Shown here piece by piece: positions 1 through 8,387 of a stretch of 64,000 bases of DNA. The position numbers and the translations under genes are program-made. Each line of letters starts with the position of its first letter. The first letter of the stretch is position 1. The stretch is from Rhodococcus maanshanensis NBRC 100610 (GTDB taxonomy: Bacteria; Actinomycetota; Actinomycetes; Mycobacteriales; Mycobacteriaceae), in contig NZ_BCXA01000020.1 in assembly GCF_001894865.1 (NCBI RefSeq), forward strand, positions 62,001 through 126,000, read 5' to 3'. Below the pieces are notes generated by a model. That model searched no databases, was not told the DNA's origin, and saw only the letters and a program-made list of their open reading frames with translations.

Positions 1-7
1 ACCAGGC

Positions 8-1018
8 GTGGATGTCGAATTCGGTACTCCGGCGGACTCGCTTCTCTTTGAGCCGATTCTGGACTGGCACCGGCCGGACTCAGCTGGCGCAGTGGACGGA
101 CTCAGCGGTTGGACCAAGGCGGAGGGCACGTTGATCCGGGGTGCGACATCCAGTTCGCTCTCGGTTGAGGTTCGTCTTTCCGACGCGCAGGCGCCGCCTT
201 GTATCGCCGGACATCTCGACCGCCGGGTGAAACGCTCTGACGGAACGATCATCGACGTCCGGGAACAGTGGGTTGAATTCGGCGGTATCGGCAACCCGGC
301 CAGAACTGTCACGGCATACCTCACCGATGGCACGACAATTCAAGCACTGTCCGGATTTGTGATGAGGGATGGAGACGCCGAGAAGGCCTACAGCGGAAGG
401 GAATCGTTAGCCGTTGACGAGCTCACCGCGCTTGTGACGGCACCGGGTTTGCGTGTGACGGCACCAGTCCCGGACGGGATGCCAGCACCTCCGGAGGCCT
501 GCTCAGCGGGTGCAAGTGGGGACGGCCCGGAGATCGACCGGGAGATCATCGATCGACTCAACCGCTCGCTCGATGATCGATGGCGAACCGAACTCGCGGG
601 AATCGCCACTCTCGATCGCCCCCTTGGCTCGTTGCAACTATCGGACTTCGACAACCTGGGTGCGTGCGAAGAGCTGACGGCGGATGTTGCAGGATCCACG
701 AGCCGCATGAACATTTCGATTACGGGTGGGGTGGCGTTGCCGACCGAGGTCGACGCTCCCGACCCAATCGTCGATGGGCTACGGAGGTCAACCAGAGTCC
801 TACCGGATGGATCGGTGGTCCAGCGAGTGGAGAAGTTCCCCACACCTGAGCCGACAGATCCGGGCGACCTGCCCAGTCTTGACGAGGTTCGGTCGGTGAC
901 CGTGATTCGGCCCTCCGGCACACAGGTTTCGGTGTCGTCGTCCGCTCAACCACCGGCCGTTCAGCTGACGCTCGACCAGCTCGAATCCCTTGCGACTACT
1001 CCCGGATTGGAGCTGTAA
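8..1018 (+). CDS. Unrecognised protein with an internally duplicated domain, probably 5'-truncated by the window edge
   Basis: I do not recognise the family. The frame is open to the window edge and the first available start is a GTG at base 8 with no visible ribosome site or signal peptide, so the true N-terminus may lie upstream. The protein appears to hold two copies of one module of about 150 residues. The first ends near residue 149 with SLAVDELTALVTAPGLRV and the second ends the protein with QLTLDQLESLATTPGLEL. Each is preceded by a 'DG(T/S)-x-hydrophobic' strand (SDGTIIDV and PDGSVVQRV) and a second strand of the same kind (TVTAYLTDGTTIQAL and SVTVIRPSGTQVSV). The strand-rich character suggests a secreted or surface-associated domain, but this is inference. 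It stops 43 bases before the DUF222/HNH gene and shares no overlap with it. Confidence 0.6.
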   Translation: MDVEFGTPADSLLFEPILDWHRPDSAGAVDGLSGWTKAEGTLIRGATSSSLSVEVRLSDAQAPPCIAGHLDRRVKRSDGTIIDVREQWVEFGGIGNPARTVTAYLTDGTTIQALSGFVMRDGDAEKAYSGRESLAVDELTALVTAPGLRVTAPVPDGMPAPPEACSAGASGDGPEIDREIIDRLNRSLDDRWRTELAGIATLDRPLGSLQLSDFDNLGACEELTADVAGSTSRMNISITGGVALPTEVDAPDPIVDGLRRSTRVLPDGSVVQRVEKFPTPEPTDPGDLPSLDEVRSVTVIRPSGTQVSVSSSAQPPAVQLTLDQLESLATTPGLEL

Positions 1019-1048
1019 CTCCTCCTGATTCGTGTCGGTGGCCGCGCG

Positions 1049-1069
1049 TAGGCTAGTACACATGTTCGA
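1049..1069 (+). promoter_or_regulatory. Candidate -10 element and SOS (LexA)-like box over the start of the DUF222/HNH gene
   Basis: TAGGCT at 1049-1054 has the form of an actinobacterial -10 element and sits 7 bases before the ATG at 1062, which suggests a leaderless transcript. Overlapping it, TAGTACACATGTTCGA (1054-1069) resembles the mycobacterial SOS consensus TCGAAC-N4-GTTCGA. The right half-site is perfect and the left half has mismatches. The ATG is inside the box (ATG-TTC-GAT), the layout I recall for LexA-controlled 13E12-repeat genes of M. tuberculosis. The weak left half lowers confidence. Confidence 0.5.
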
Positions 1070-3119
1070 TCCCGAGGGGTTTCGAGGTAGTGCGGGTGAG
1101 GGTGCCTGCGGCGAACCTGTCGTGGACTTCGAGAACGGGACCGACGCACTGGCTGCGTTGCAGGGGTTTGCGCGGGCGGAGAACGTCGCTGCGGCGCACA
1201 AGGTGTTGACGGCGGCGGCGTTTGCGCGGCGGCAGTTCGCCTGCGAGGTGGATCTGTTCGGGGAGGAGTTCGCCTACCGTGCCGGGCGGTCCGCGGAGAT
1301 GGAGACCGCCCTCGCATTGGGGGTGAGCGCGTGCACGGCGGAACGGTATGTGGCGGTGGGCAATGCACTGGATCTGCGGCTTCCGTTGATCCGTGCGGTG
1401 TTCGTGTCGGGTCGGGTGGATTTTCCGCGGGTGTTCGCGATCGTTGACGCTGTCGCGGAGATTTCCGATGCGACCCTTGCCCGGATGGAGCCGCATCTCG
1501 CGGATGCGGCTTTGTATCTGACGCCGCGGAAGTTGGTGGCGGAGGTGATGCGGGAGTTGATCCGCATCAACCCGGCCGAGGCGGAGGAACTGCGCAGGCA
1601 GCGCGAACGGCATTCTCGGCGGGTGTCGGTGACCGCGGACCTGCACGGCATGGCCCAGGTGTACGCCACACTCACCGCAGCGGAGGGCCGAACCCTCGAC
1701 AGTCTGATCCGGGAGATGGCGGGCACCGTGTGCCGGGAGGACCCGCGGACGGTCGACAATCTGCGGACGGATGCGTTCATGGCGTTGGTGCATGGCGAGA
1801 GCTATCTGCACTGCCGGTGTGGGCGTGATGTTTGCCCGACGGCGCATTTGCCGCGTCCGGAGCGGCCGAAGTCTGAGGTTCATATCCATATCGACCTCGA
1901 CACGCTGTTGCGGTTGGCCGACAATCCCAGTCACCTCGAGGGCCACGGGCCGATCGATCCGGAGTTGGCGAGGTTGCTGGCGGGTGATGCGACCTGGCAG
2001 GCGGTGATCGCCGACGCCAGGCGTATCCACGCCGATCGAAACCACGCTGTGGGCGATGAGAGTGTTACCGGCGGCCAAGGCGACTCCGACAGGGTTGGAG
2101 GCACCGATCGTGGCAACGGCGACTGCGGCATCGACTCTGACGGCCATCGTGCAGAGGGGGTGTTCGAGCCGGAGGGCGACGAGCGTCCCCGTGATGCGCG
2201 GAGTGCTCGGTATAGGCACGGTGGCCCTGCGGACGTTGATCCACAGGAGCAGGCGAACGGCGATCCGCCCCGAGAACCGAAGAGTGGCAATGGTTCAGGG
2301 GACAGCTCTGCCTGGACCTCACCTCCTGGAGCCCCGGCCCGCTATCGACTCCGACGCCGACAGGCGGGGCAACTGCCTCCACGACACGACCCACCGACGC
2401 ATCGTTCGCAATCGCCTGGTGGTGGCACTCGTGGTCCGCGGGTCGCCGACATCCTCGACGCGATCGCCGCCAAACCCGCGCTCCTCGACGGCCAGTACCC
2501 CGACGGGCACGGCGGCTACGACCACCCGCCCCGCGGCGCGCTGACCTACCGACCCAGCAACGCCGTCCGCGCCGCCGTCTTCGACAAGTACGACACCTGC
2601 ACCTTCCCCGGCTGCACCGTCAAAGCCCGCGACTGCCAGTTCGACCACATCGTCGAGTTCGACCCCGACAACCCCCACGCAGGCGGCTGGACCGTCGAGA
2701 GCAACGGCCAACCCGCCTGCACCCGTCACCACCAGGCCAAGACCGACCGACTCTTCCGCGTCGTCCGCCTCGACGGCGATGCCACCGTCTGGATGGGCGC
2801 GCACGGCACCATCGGCGTCACCCTGCCGCTCCCGGCCGAACAGCGCCCGAGCGCCCGTGCCGAGAAGGCCGCGGCCCGACCGGCCCCACCAACCTCGAGT
2901 CCGGCACCGCCGTCGACCGAACCTCCCGACCTCGGGATCTACGAACCGACCTGGTGGGAAACCCACATGAGGCCCGTGGACCTACCCCCGACGCTCGCCG
3001 ACCTCGCCGGCATCACCGACCCCGACCACCTCGCCCTGTGCAACCAACTCCGCACCCACCACGCCGAACACCAGGCGATCCTGGGCGAACGCCACCGCCA
3101 CCAGCCCCCACCGTTCTGA
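1062..3119 (+). CDS. DUF222 and HNH endonuclease domain protein (13E12-repeat-like)
   Basis: This belongs to the actinobacterial DUF222-HNH family (13E12 REP proteins of mycobacteria), thought to be DNA endonucleases of uncertain role. The protein is 685 residues from the ATG at 1062. That start is preferred over the GTG at 1032 because a -10 and SOS-like box lie directly before it. DUF222 fills roughly residues 20-330. The HNH domain is near the C-terminus: zinc-type cysteines around 513-525, the DH pair at 528-529 and the HH pair at 556-557. Between them, about residues 330-465 form a low-complexity Gly/Asp/Arg/Pro stretch that looks like an unstructured linker. The reading frame stays open throughout. 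The C-terminal tail is Pro- and His-rich. The gene sits between unrelated genes at a locus where pdxS and tesB would be expected in mycobacteria, which suggests insertion. Confidence 0.85.
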   Translation: MFDPEGFRGSAGEGACGEPVVDFENGTDALAALQGFARAENVAAAHKVLTAAAFARRQFACEVDLFGEEFAYRAGRSAEMETALALGVSACTAERYVAVGNALDLRLPLIRAVFVSGRVDFPRVFAIVDAVAEISDATLARMEPHLADAALYLTPRKLVAEVMRELIRINPAEAEELRRQRERHSRRVSVTADLHGMAQVYATLTAAEGRTLDSLIREMAGTVCREDPRTVDNLRTDAFMALVHGESYLHCRCGRDVCPTAHLPRPERPKSEVHIHIDLDTLLRLADNPSHLEGHGPIDPELARLLAGDATWQAVIADARRIHADRNHAVGDESVTGGQGDSDRVGGTDRGNGDCGIDSDGHRAEGVFEPEGDERPRDARSARYRHGGPADVDPQEQANGDPPREPKSGNGSGDSSAWTSPPGAPARYRLRRRQAGQLPPRHDPPTHRSQSPGGGTRGPRVADILDAIAAKPALLDGQYPDGHGGYDHPPRGALTYRPSNAVRAAVFDKYDTCTFPGCTVKARDCQFDHIVEFDPDNPHAGGWTVESNGQPACTRHHQAKTDRLFRVVRLDGDATVWMGAHGTIGVTLPLPAEQRPSARAEKAAARPAPPTSSPAPPSTEPPDLGIYEPTWWETHMRPVDLPPTLADLAGITDPDHLALCNQLRTHHAEHQAILGERHRHQPPPF

Positions 3120-3126
3120 CCATCCG

Positions 3127-3132
3127 TATCCT
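3127..3132 (+). promoter_or_regulatory. Candidate -10 element for a leaderless YbaY-like gene
   Basis: TATCCT ends 6 bases before the GTG at 3139, and there is no Shine-Dalgarno sequence in the 19-base gap after the HNH gene. This spacing fits transcription starting at or next to the start codon. No clear -35 hexamer is visible. Confidence 0.35.
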
Positions 3133-3138
3133 CGACCT

Positions 3139-3591
3139 GTGCAGACGAGACGAATTCTGGAACTGACCCTCGGTGCTGCGGCACTGATCGCGGTCGTCGC
3201 GGCGGTGGTGGTGTCGATCGGGTCGACGCCGGAGATCGCGCATGCCGAGAGCGTGGACGACACGCTCACCGTCTCCGGGAACGTCTCGTACCGCGAGCGG
3301 ATCGCCTTCCCTGAGAACGCCGTCGTGACCGTGCGCCTCGAGGACATCTCCCTGGCAGACGCACCGTCGACCCTGCTCGCCGAGCAGCGCATCGAGGACG
3401 CAACCGGCGTGCCGGTGCCGTTCGAGCTCGCCGCCTACCGCGGTGCCATCGACCCGAGGGCGCGCCTGGCCGTCCGCGCGCAGATCGAGGTCGACGGCGC
3501 GCTGCGCTGGACCACCGACACGGTCCACCCGATCCCGGTCGAGGGTGTCGTCCCCGCGCAGGAGCTCATCCTCGTGGCGGTCCCGCAGTGA
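3139..3591 (+). CDS. YbaY/YscW-type lipoprotein-like domain protein, membrane-anchored
   Basis: The 150-residue protein has an N-terminal hydrophobic helix (about residues 10-27) ending near a possible AHA-E cleavage site, followed by one beta-rich domain. That domain matches the YbaY/YscW lipoprotein-like fold as I know it: '[32 protein letters not shown]' is cut here into [19 protein letters not shown] and [13 protein letters not shown]. This 'tolerance' pattern, followed by [20 protein letters not shown], is typical of the family. No lipobox cysteine is present, so it is either secreted or anchored by its signal helix. The function is unknown; the family is linked to secretin pilotins in proteobacteria but has no clear role in actinobacteria. 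Its TGA overlaps a GTG at 3588 that could be an upstream start for pdxT. Confidence 0.7.
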   Translation: MQTRRILELTLGAAALIAVVAAVVVSIGSTPEIAHAESVDDTLTVSGNVSYRERIAFPENAVVTVRLEDISLADAPSTLLAEQRIEDATGVPVPFELAAYRGAIDPRARLAVRAQIEVDGALRWTTDTVHPIPVEGVVPAQELILVAVPQ

Positions 3592-3623
3592 GCGTCGACA
3601 TGATCGAACGGACCTCGGCCACC

Positions 3624-4238
3624 ATGACACCCACCATCGGCGTGCTGGCGCTGCAGGGAGATGTGCGCGAACACCTTGCCGCGCTGGAGGCGTCGGGTGC
3701 CCGCGGCATCGGCGTGCGCAGGGTCTCGGAGCTCGACGCGGTGGACGGTCTCGTCATCCCCGGCGGTGAGTCCACCACCATGAGCCGTCTGCTCACGGTG
3801 TTCGAGTTGCTCGAACCGCTGCGCGCCCGGCTGCGCGACGGCATGCCCGCATACGGGTCCTGCGCGGGCATGATCCTGTTGGCGGGCGAGGTGCTCGACA
3901 CCCGCCCGGATGCCCAGTGCCTGAGCGGAATCGACATCACGGTGCGACGCAACGCCTTCGGTCGTCAGGTCGACTCCTTCGAGGAGGACCTCGACTTCGC
4001 AGGCATCGAGGGCGCCCCGATGCGGGCGGTGTTCATCCGTGCGCCCTGGGTGGAACGGGTCGGCCCCGGCGTCGAGGTGCTGGCCACGGTGCCAGAGGGC
4101 CCGGCCGCGGGACGGGTCGTCGCGGTCCGCGAGGGCAACGTTCTCGCGACCTCATTTCACCCCGAGGTGACCGGCGACAGGCGCGTCCATCAGCTTTTTG
4201 TCGACATGGTGCGGGAAGTCGCGGTGGCCCGCGCGTAA
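3624..4238 (+). CDS. pdxT: Pyridoxal 5'-phosphate synthase glutaminase subunit PdxT
   Basis: PdxT hydrolyses glutamine and channels ammonia to PdxS for vitamin B6 synthesis. The protein is a complete class I-type glutamine amidotransferase. The oxyanion/glutamine loop is VIPGGEST (residues 44-51), the nucleophile is Cys80 in YGSCAGM, and the His-x-Glu pair is His179/Glu181 in TSFHPEV. Starting at ATG 3624 gives 204 residues, close to the usual length, and places [14 protein letters not shown] at the N-terminus as in relatives. In-frame starts at 3588 and 3600 would add a 12- or 8-residue tail without homology. The partner pdxS is not in the window; in M. tuberculosis the order is pdxS-tesB-pdxT-yebC, so pdxS probably lies upstream of the inserted genes. 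Confidence 0.93.
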   Translation: MTPTIGVLALQGDVREHLAALEASGARGIGVRRVSELDAVDGLVIPGGESTTMSRLLTVFELLEPLRARLRDGMPAYGSCAGMILLAGEVLDTRPDAQCLSGIDITVRRNAFGRQVDSFEEDLDFAGIEGAPMRAVFIRAPWVERVGPGVEVLATVPEGPAAGRVVAVREGNVLATSFHPEVTGDRRVHQLFVDMVREVAVARA

Positions 4239-4318
4239 ACTGGCGCTACTGTGTGCTCCCCGCTGCAGCGTGCTCCGCTGTCGCGTGCGCATCTACGAAC
4301 GGGAAGAGGGAACTACGC

Positions 4319-5071
4319 ATGAGCGGCCACTCCAAATGGGCCACCACCAAGCACAAGAAGGCTGCGATCGACGCCAAGCGCGGCAAATCCTTCGCGAAGC
4401 TGATCAAGAACATCGAGGTGGCGGCGCGGACCGGTGGTGGTGACCCCGCGGGTAACCCGACCCTGTACGACGCCATCCAGAAGGCGAAGAAGACGTCCGT
4501 CCCCAACGACAACATCGAGCGTGCCCGCAAGCGCGGCGCGGGCGAAGAGGCCGGCGGCGCGGACTGGCAGACCATCATGTACGAGGGCTACGGGCCCAAC
4601 GGTGTGGCGCTGCTCGTCGAGTGTCTGACCGACAACCGGAACCGCGCGGCGGGCGAGGTTCGTACCGCGATGACGCGCAACGGCGGCAACCTCGCCGACC
4701 CGGGTTCGGTGGCGTACCTGTTCACCCGCAAGGGCGTCGTGGTGCTCGAGAAGAACGGCCGCACCGAGGACGAGATCCTCGAGGTGGTCCTCGAGGCCGG
4801 AGCCGAGGAGATCAACGACCTCGGCGACTCCTTCGAGATCGTCTCCGAGGCCGCCGACCTGATCGCCGTCCGGACCGCCCTCGTCGACGCGGGCATCGAC
4901 TACGAGTCGGCCGACCCCGACTTCCGTGCCTCGGTCGAGGTGGAGGTCGACGCCGACGGCGCTCGCAAGGTGTTCAAGCTCGTCGATGCGCTCGAGGACT
5001 CCGACGACGTGCAGAACGTCTACACCAACGTCGACGTCTCCGACGAGGTCCTCGCCGAGCTCGACGCCTGA
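4319..5071 (+). CDS. yebC: YebC/PmpR-family DNA-binding or translation-associated protein
   Basis: This is a full-length (250 residues) YebC-family protein. It starts with the diagnostic [23 protein letters not shown]-type N-terminus ([20 protein letters not shown] is visible) and carries the conserved [13 protein letters not shown] and [10 protein letters not shown] segments. The family was described as transcriptional regulators; recent work on relatives points to a ribosome-associated role at polyproline stalls. Which applies here is unknown. A GGGAAGAGGGAA ribosome site precedes the ATG. A possible -10, TAAACT at 4236-4241, overlaps the pdxT stop codon. The position between pdxT and ruvC is conserved across Mycobacteriales. 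Confidence 0.92.
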   Translation: MSGHSKWATTKHKKAAIDAKRGKSFAKLIKNIEVAARTGGGDPAGNPTLYDAIQKAKKTSVPNDNIERARKRGAGEEAGGADWQTIMYEGYGPNGVALLVECLTDNRNRAAGEVRTAMTRNGGNLADPGSVAYLFTRKGVVVLEKNGRTEDEILEVVLEAGAEEINDLGDSFEIVSEAADLIAVRTALVDAGIDYESADPDFRASVEVEVDADGARKVFKLVDALEDSDDVQNVYTNVDVSDEVLAELDA

Positions 5072-5073
5072 TC

Positions 5074-5484
5074 GTGCGGTTTCGCGACGACCGCGACGTG
5101 AAGTGGCGGGTCGGCAGGCGTTGGCTGCCGTGGCGACGGCGGACGAAGGTCCCCGAATGGGGAAGCAGCCTCGACAGCAACGGGCTGGGTGACGACCTGA
5201 TCAGCGCGATCATCGCCATCGTCCTCGCGGTGCTGATGCTGCCGGTCCTGCTGCTGGCGTTGCTCGTCGGCCTCGAGTTCCTGCTGCTGCTCCTGCTGGT
5301 GCCGGTGTGGGTGGGGGTCCGGGTGCTGTTCGGCCTGCCGTGGACCGTCGTGGTCCGTCGCGACGGCAAGGTCGTGCACGAGGAGCAGATCCGCGGGTGG
5401 CGGGCGTCGGAGGCCCGAATCGATGCCATCGGCGCCCAACTGCGGGAAGGTCGCGGCATCGCCGCGATCCGCGCGAACAGGTGA
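5074..5484 (+). CDS. Small membrane protein, unknown function
   Basis: A 136-residue protein begins at GTG 5074, two bases after the yebC stop. It has a basic N-terminus rich in Arg and Trp, then a very hydrophobic block at about residues 43-90 (Leu/Val/Ile runs) that would form one long hairpin or two membrane helices. A short soluble tail follows, with VVVRRDGKVVHEEQIRGW and an 'ARIDAIGAQLREG' helix. The tail suggests a small cytosolic domain. Similar unnamed membrane proteins occur in actinobacteria, but I cannot assign a role. A GC-rich hairpin after the stop (5487-5520) separates it from ruvC. Confidence 0.7.
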   Translation: MRFRDDRDVKWRVGRRWLPWRRRTKVPEWGSSLDSNGLGDDLISAIIAIVLAVLMLPVLLLALLVGLEFLLLLLLVPVWVGVRVLFGLPWTVVVRRDGKVVHEEQIRGWRASEARIDAIGAQLREGRGIAAIRANR

Positions 5485-5486
5485 TC

Positions 5487-5520
5487 GCCGGCCGGCCGTG
5501 TCGCCACCCGACCGGCCGGC
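5487..5520 (+). terminator. GC-rich hairpin terminator before ruvC
   Basis: GCCGGCCGG (5487-5495) pairs perfectly with CCGGCCGGC (5512-5520) across a 16-base loop. There is no U-tract, as is common for actinobacterial terminators. It lies directly after the small membrane protein gene and before the ruvC promoter. Confidence 0.5.
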
Positions 5521-5530
5521 CCACAGCGGC

Positions 5531-5553
5531 TAGACTCTCGAACAGCTGTTCGT
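5531..5553 (+). promoter_or_regulatory. ruvCAB promoter with LexA (SOS) box
   Basis: TCGAACAGCTGTTCGT (5538-5553) matches the actinobacterial SOS box TCGAAC-N4-GTTCGA with one mismatch at the last base. TAGACT (5531-5536) directly before it fits a -10 hexamer, so LexA bound here would cover the transcription start. The M. tuberculosis ruvC operon is also in the LexA regulon. Confidence 0.85.
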
Positions 5554-5577
5554 AGTGCTGGGACGAGAGGTGATCGC

Positions 5578-6162
5578 GTGCGCGTGTTCGGGGTGGATCC
5601 AGGCCTGACCCGATGCGGGTTCGGGGTGGTCGACTCCGGTCGCGGCCGGACGGTTGCCCCGGTGGCCGTCGATGTCATCCGTACGCCGCCGGAGATGGAA
5701 CTGTCGCAGCGGCTGCTGCGGATCTCGAACGCGGCCGAGGAATGGCTGGACCTGTACAAGCCGACGGTCCTCGCCGTCGAGCGGGTCTTCTCGCAGCACA
5801 ACGTCCGCACCGCGATGGGCACGGCCCAGGCGGGCGGCGTCGTCGCGCTCGCCGCGGCGCGTCGCGGGATCGACGTCTGCTTCCACACGCCCAGCCAGGT
5901 GAAATCGGCGGTCGCGGGCAACGGCGCCGCGGACAAGAAGCAGGTCACCGCGATGGTGACGAAGATCCTCGGGCTGGCCGTCGCGCCGAAGCCCGCCGAC
6001 GCCGCCGACGCGCTCGCGATCGCGATCTGTCATTGCTGGCGTGCCCCGATGCTGTCGCGGATGGCACAGGCGGAGCAGGCCGCCGCCGAGCAGAAGCGGC
6101 GCTACGAGGCCAGACTCGCGGAACTGAACAAGACCCGGCTCAAGAAGGCAGGTACCCCATGA
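5578..6162 (+). CDS. ruvC: Crossover junction endodeoxyribonuclease RuvC
   Basis: RuvC cuts Holliday junctions within the RuvABC resolvasome. All four acidic catalytic residues are visible: Asp7 in FGVDPG, Glu68 in AVERVF, and Asp141 and Asp144 in [11 protein letters not shown]. The length of 194 residues is typical, with an Arg/Lys/Gln-rich C-terminal tail. The GTG at 5578 follows GAGAGGTGA and lies 24 bases after a LexA box. The TGA overlaps the ruvA ATG by 4 bases (ATGA), so translation is coupled. Confidence 0.96.
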   Translation: MRVFGVDPGLTRCGFGVVDSGRGRTVAPVAVDVIRTPPEMELSQRLLRISNAAEEWLDLYKPTVLAVERVFSQHNVRTAMGTAQAGGVVALAAARRGIDVCFHTPSQVKSAVAGNGAADKKQVTAMVTKILGLAVAPKPADAADALAIAICHCWRAPMLSRMAQAEQAAAEQKRRYEARLAELNKTRLKKAGTP

Positions 6163-6758
6163 TCGCCTCCATTCGCGGCGAGGTGCTCGAGATCGCGCTC
6201 GATCACGTGGTGCTCGAGGCGGCGGGGGTCGGCTACCGGCTCAACGCCACCCCGGCCACGATCGGCACCCTCCAGCGCGGAACCGAGGTCCGGCTCGTCA
6301 CCGCGATGATCGTCCGCGAGGACTCGATGACCCTGTACGGGTTCCACGACGTCGAATCGCGGGATCTGTTCGGCCTGCTGCAGACGGTGTCCGGGGTCGG
6401 GCCGCGGCTGGCGATGGCGACGCTGGCCGTCCTCGAGCCGGAGGCGCTGCGCAAGGCGCTCGCCGAGGGCAACGTCACCGCCCTGACCCGGGTGCCGGGC
6501 ATCGGCAAGCGTGGTGCCGAGCGGATGGTCGTGGAGCTCCGGGACAAGGTGGAGGCCGTCGCCGTCTCGTCCGACCCCGGCGCGCCCGCGGTGGTGCCGG
6601 GCCTCGTCCGCGAGCAGATCGTCGAGGCCCTGGTCGGCCTCGGCTTCCCGGCGAAGTCCGCCGAACAGGCGACTGACACCGTGTTGGCCGCGGATCCGGA
6701 GGCCGGCACCTCGGCGGCGCTGCGCTCGGCGTTGTCCCTGCTGGGTAAGACCCGGTGA
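6159..6758 (+). CDS. ruvA: Holliday junction branch migration protein RuvA
   Basis: RuvA binds four-way junctions and loads the RuvB motor. The 199-residue protein shows the N-terminal OB-fold ([12 protein letters not shown] ... GVGYRLNAT), the two helix-hairpin-helix motifs ([13 protein letters not shown] and [13 protein letters not shown]) and a C-terminal UBA-like RuvB-contacting domain ([20 protein letters not shown]). The ATG overlaps the ruvC stop by 4 bases, and its own TGA overlaps the ruvB GTG in the same way, giving one coupled SOS-regulated operon. Confidence 0.96.
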   Translation: MIASIRGEVLEIALDHVVLEAAGVGYRLNATPATIGTLQRGTEVRLVTAMIVREDSMTLYGFHDVESRDLFGLLQTVSGVGPRLAMATLAVLEPEALRKALAEGNVTALTRVPGIGKRGAERMVVELRDKVEAVAVSSDPGAPAVVPGLVREQIVEALVGLGFPAKSAEQATDTVLAADPEAGTSAALRSALSLLGKTR

Positions 6759-7840
6759 CCGAGGAGATGGGGGACTCGGCCGGGCTGGAATCGTCCGTCA
6801 CCGCGAACTTCGTCGCGGCCGACAGCGACATCGAGGCCAGTCTCCGGCCCACCAGCCTGACCGATTTCATCGGCCAGCCGCGGGTGCGTGAGCAGCTCCA
6901 GCTCGTGCTCACGGGCGCCAAGCTGCGCGGCGGGACGCCCGACCACATCCTGATGTCCGGGCCTCCCGGTCTCGGCAAGACCAGCATGGCGATGATCATC
7001 GCCTCGGAGCTGGGTACCTCGCTTCGGCTCACCTCAGGTCCTGCGCTCGAGCGAGCGGGCGACCTCGCCGCCATGCTGAGCAACCTCGTCGAGGGCGACG
7101 TACTGTTCATCGACGAGATCCACCGGATCGCGCGGCCTGCCGAGGAGATGCTCTACCTGGCCATGGAGGACTTCCGGGTGGACGTCGTCGTGGGCAAGGG
7201 GCCGGGCGCGACCTCGATCCCGCTGGAGGTCGCACCGTTCACCCTGGTCGGCGCGACCACGCGGTCAGGAGCGCTGACCGGGCCGCTGCGGGACCGGTTC
7301 GGATTCACCGCCCACATGGATTTCTACGATCCGCCGGAGTTGCAGCGGATCCTGCTGCGGTCGGCGGGGATCCTCGGCGTCGACCTGGGGGAGGAGGCCA
7401 GCGCCGAGATCGCAGGCCGATCCCGTGGCACGCCCCGAATCGCGAACCGGCTGCTGCGCCGGGTTCGGGACTACGCGGACGTGCGGGCCGACGGCGTGAT
7501 CACCCGCGATGTCGCCAGGGCGGCGCTGGCGGTGTACGACGTCGACCAACTCGGCCTCGACCGCCTCGACCGGTCGGTGCTCAGCGCGCTGGTCCGAAGC
7601 TTCGGCGGTGGACCCGTCGGCGTGTCGACCCTCGCCGTCGCGGTCGGCGAGGAGCCGGGCACCGTGGAGGAGGTCTGCGAGCCGTTTCTCGTGCGTGCGG
7701 GGATGATCGCCAGGACACCGCGGGGCCGGGTGGCGACCGCGGCGGCGTGGGAACAGCTAGGCCTGACGCCGCCGCCGGAGGCCGCGGCGGGCGGCATCGA
7801 CGTGCGTGTCAACGAACCGCCGCAAGGTCTGTTTGACTAG
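6755..7840 (+). CDS. ruvB: Holliday junction branch migration ATPase RuvB
   Basis: RuvB is the AAA+ motor that drives branch migration. Walker A is GPPGLGKT (residues 69-76), Walker B is LFIDEIHR, sensor 1 is LVGATTRSG, the arginine finger region is GPLRDRFG, and a C-terminal winged helix follows ([18 protein letters not shown]). The 361-residue length is normal. The N-terminal 25 residues before the SLRPTSL core are variable. It ends the ruvCAB operon; 73 bases separate it from yajC. Confidence 0.97.
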   Translation: MTEEMGDSAGLESSVTANFVAADSDIEASLRPTSLTDFIGQPRVREQLQLVLTGAKLRGGTPDHILMSGPPGLGKTSMAMIIASELGTSLRLTSGPALERAGDLAAMLSNLVEGDVLFIDEIHRIARPAEEMLYLAMEDFRVDVVVGKGPGATSIPLEVAPFTLVGATTRSGALTGPLRDRFGFTAHMDFYDPPELQRILLRSAGILGVDLGEEASAEIAGRSRGTPRIANRLLRRVRDYADVRADGVITRDVARAALAVYDVDQLGLDRLDRSVLSALVRSFGGGPVGVSTLAVAVGEEPGTVEEVCEPFLVRAGMIARTPRGRVATAAAWEQLGLTPPPEAAAGGIDVRVNEPPQGLFD

Positions 7841-7913
7841 TGGCACACTGGAGTACTGCGCCGGTCTGTTCCGGATCGCGCGCGTCGACGACCCTTGAGG
7901 ACTGAACTCAACG

Positions 7914-8282
7914 ATGGAACTGCTCTTTCCGCTCCTGATTCTCGCCCTGCTCGTGCCCATGTTCCTGGGCATCCGCCGCCAGAAGAAGGAGATGGCGAAG
8001 ACTGCCGAGCTGCAGGACTCGCTCACCGTCGGTGACCGCGTGCTCACCACCTCCGGGTTGCATGCGACCGTGGTCGCCCTCGGTGACGGCACCGTCGACC
8101 TCGAGGTCGCGCCCGGAATCACCACCACCTGGTCGCGGATGGTGATCCGTGAACTCCTCGTCGAGGACGACGAGGAGTTCGAGGAGGACGATGTCGACGA
8201 GATCGTCGACGAAATTCCTGACACCGAGGCCCCCGTCGAGGAGACTCCCGAGGAGACCAAGCGTCGCTTGGACAACGAATGA
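7914..8282 (+). CDS. yajC: Preprotein translocase subunit YajC
   Basis: YajC associates with SecDF at the Sec translocon. The 122-residue protein has one N-terminal membrane helix (about residues 3-20) followed by the family hallmark FLGIRRQKKEM, then LTVGDRVLTTSGLHATVV and the LEVAPGITTTWSRMVIRE strand. The C-terminal 35 residues are strongly acidic (runs of Glu and Asp). It precedes secD and secF, its usual partners, with a hairpin in the gap. Confidence 0.93.
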   Translation: MELLFPLLILALLVPMFLGIRRQKKEMAKTAELQDSLTVGDRVLTTSGLHATVVALGDGTVDLEVAPGITTTWSRMVIRELLVEDDEEFEEDDVDEIVDEIPDTEAPVEETPEETKRRLDNE

Positions 8283-8296
8283 GTTGACTTCCGGAC

Positions 8297-8325
8297 CGCT
8301 GCCGAGTGATCCCCGCTCGGCAGCG
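8297..8325 (+). terminator. Hairpin between yajC and secD (attenuator or terminator)
   Basis: CGCTGCCGAG (8297-8306) pairs perfectly with CTCGGCAGCG (8316-8325) across a 9-base loop. It lies 15 bases after yajC in an otherwise co-directional operon, so it may only partly terminate or may protect the yajC message. Confidence 0.5.
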
Positions 8326-8387
8326 TTCGCGTGCAGGGCCTCGAACCCGACCATCGCACGACACACGTACTAGGAGAACTACGGATC

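Noticed and set aside
2050-2440. Frameshifted region in the HNH gene
   Set aside because: The frame is continuous and the flanking domains are in the same frame; a linker is simpler.
3588-3623. Upstream start for pdxT overlapping the YbaY-like stop (GTGA)
   Set aside because: It would add 12 residues with no homology before the conserved [12 protein letters not shown]; kept only as an alternative.
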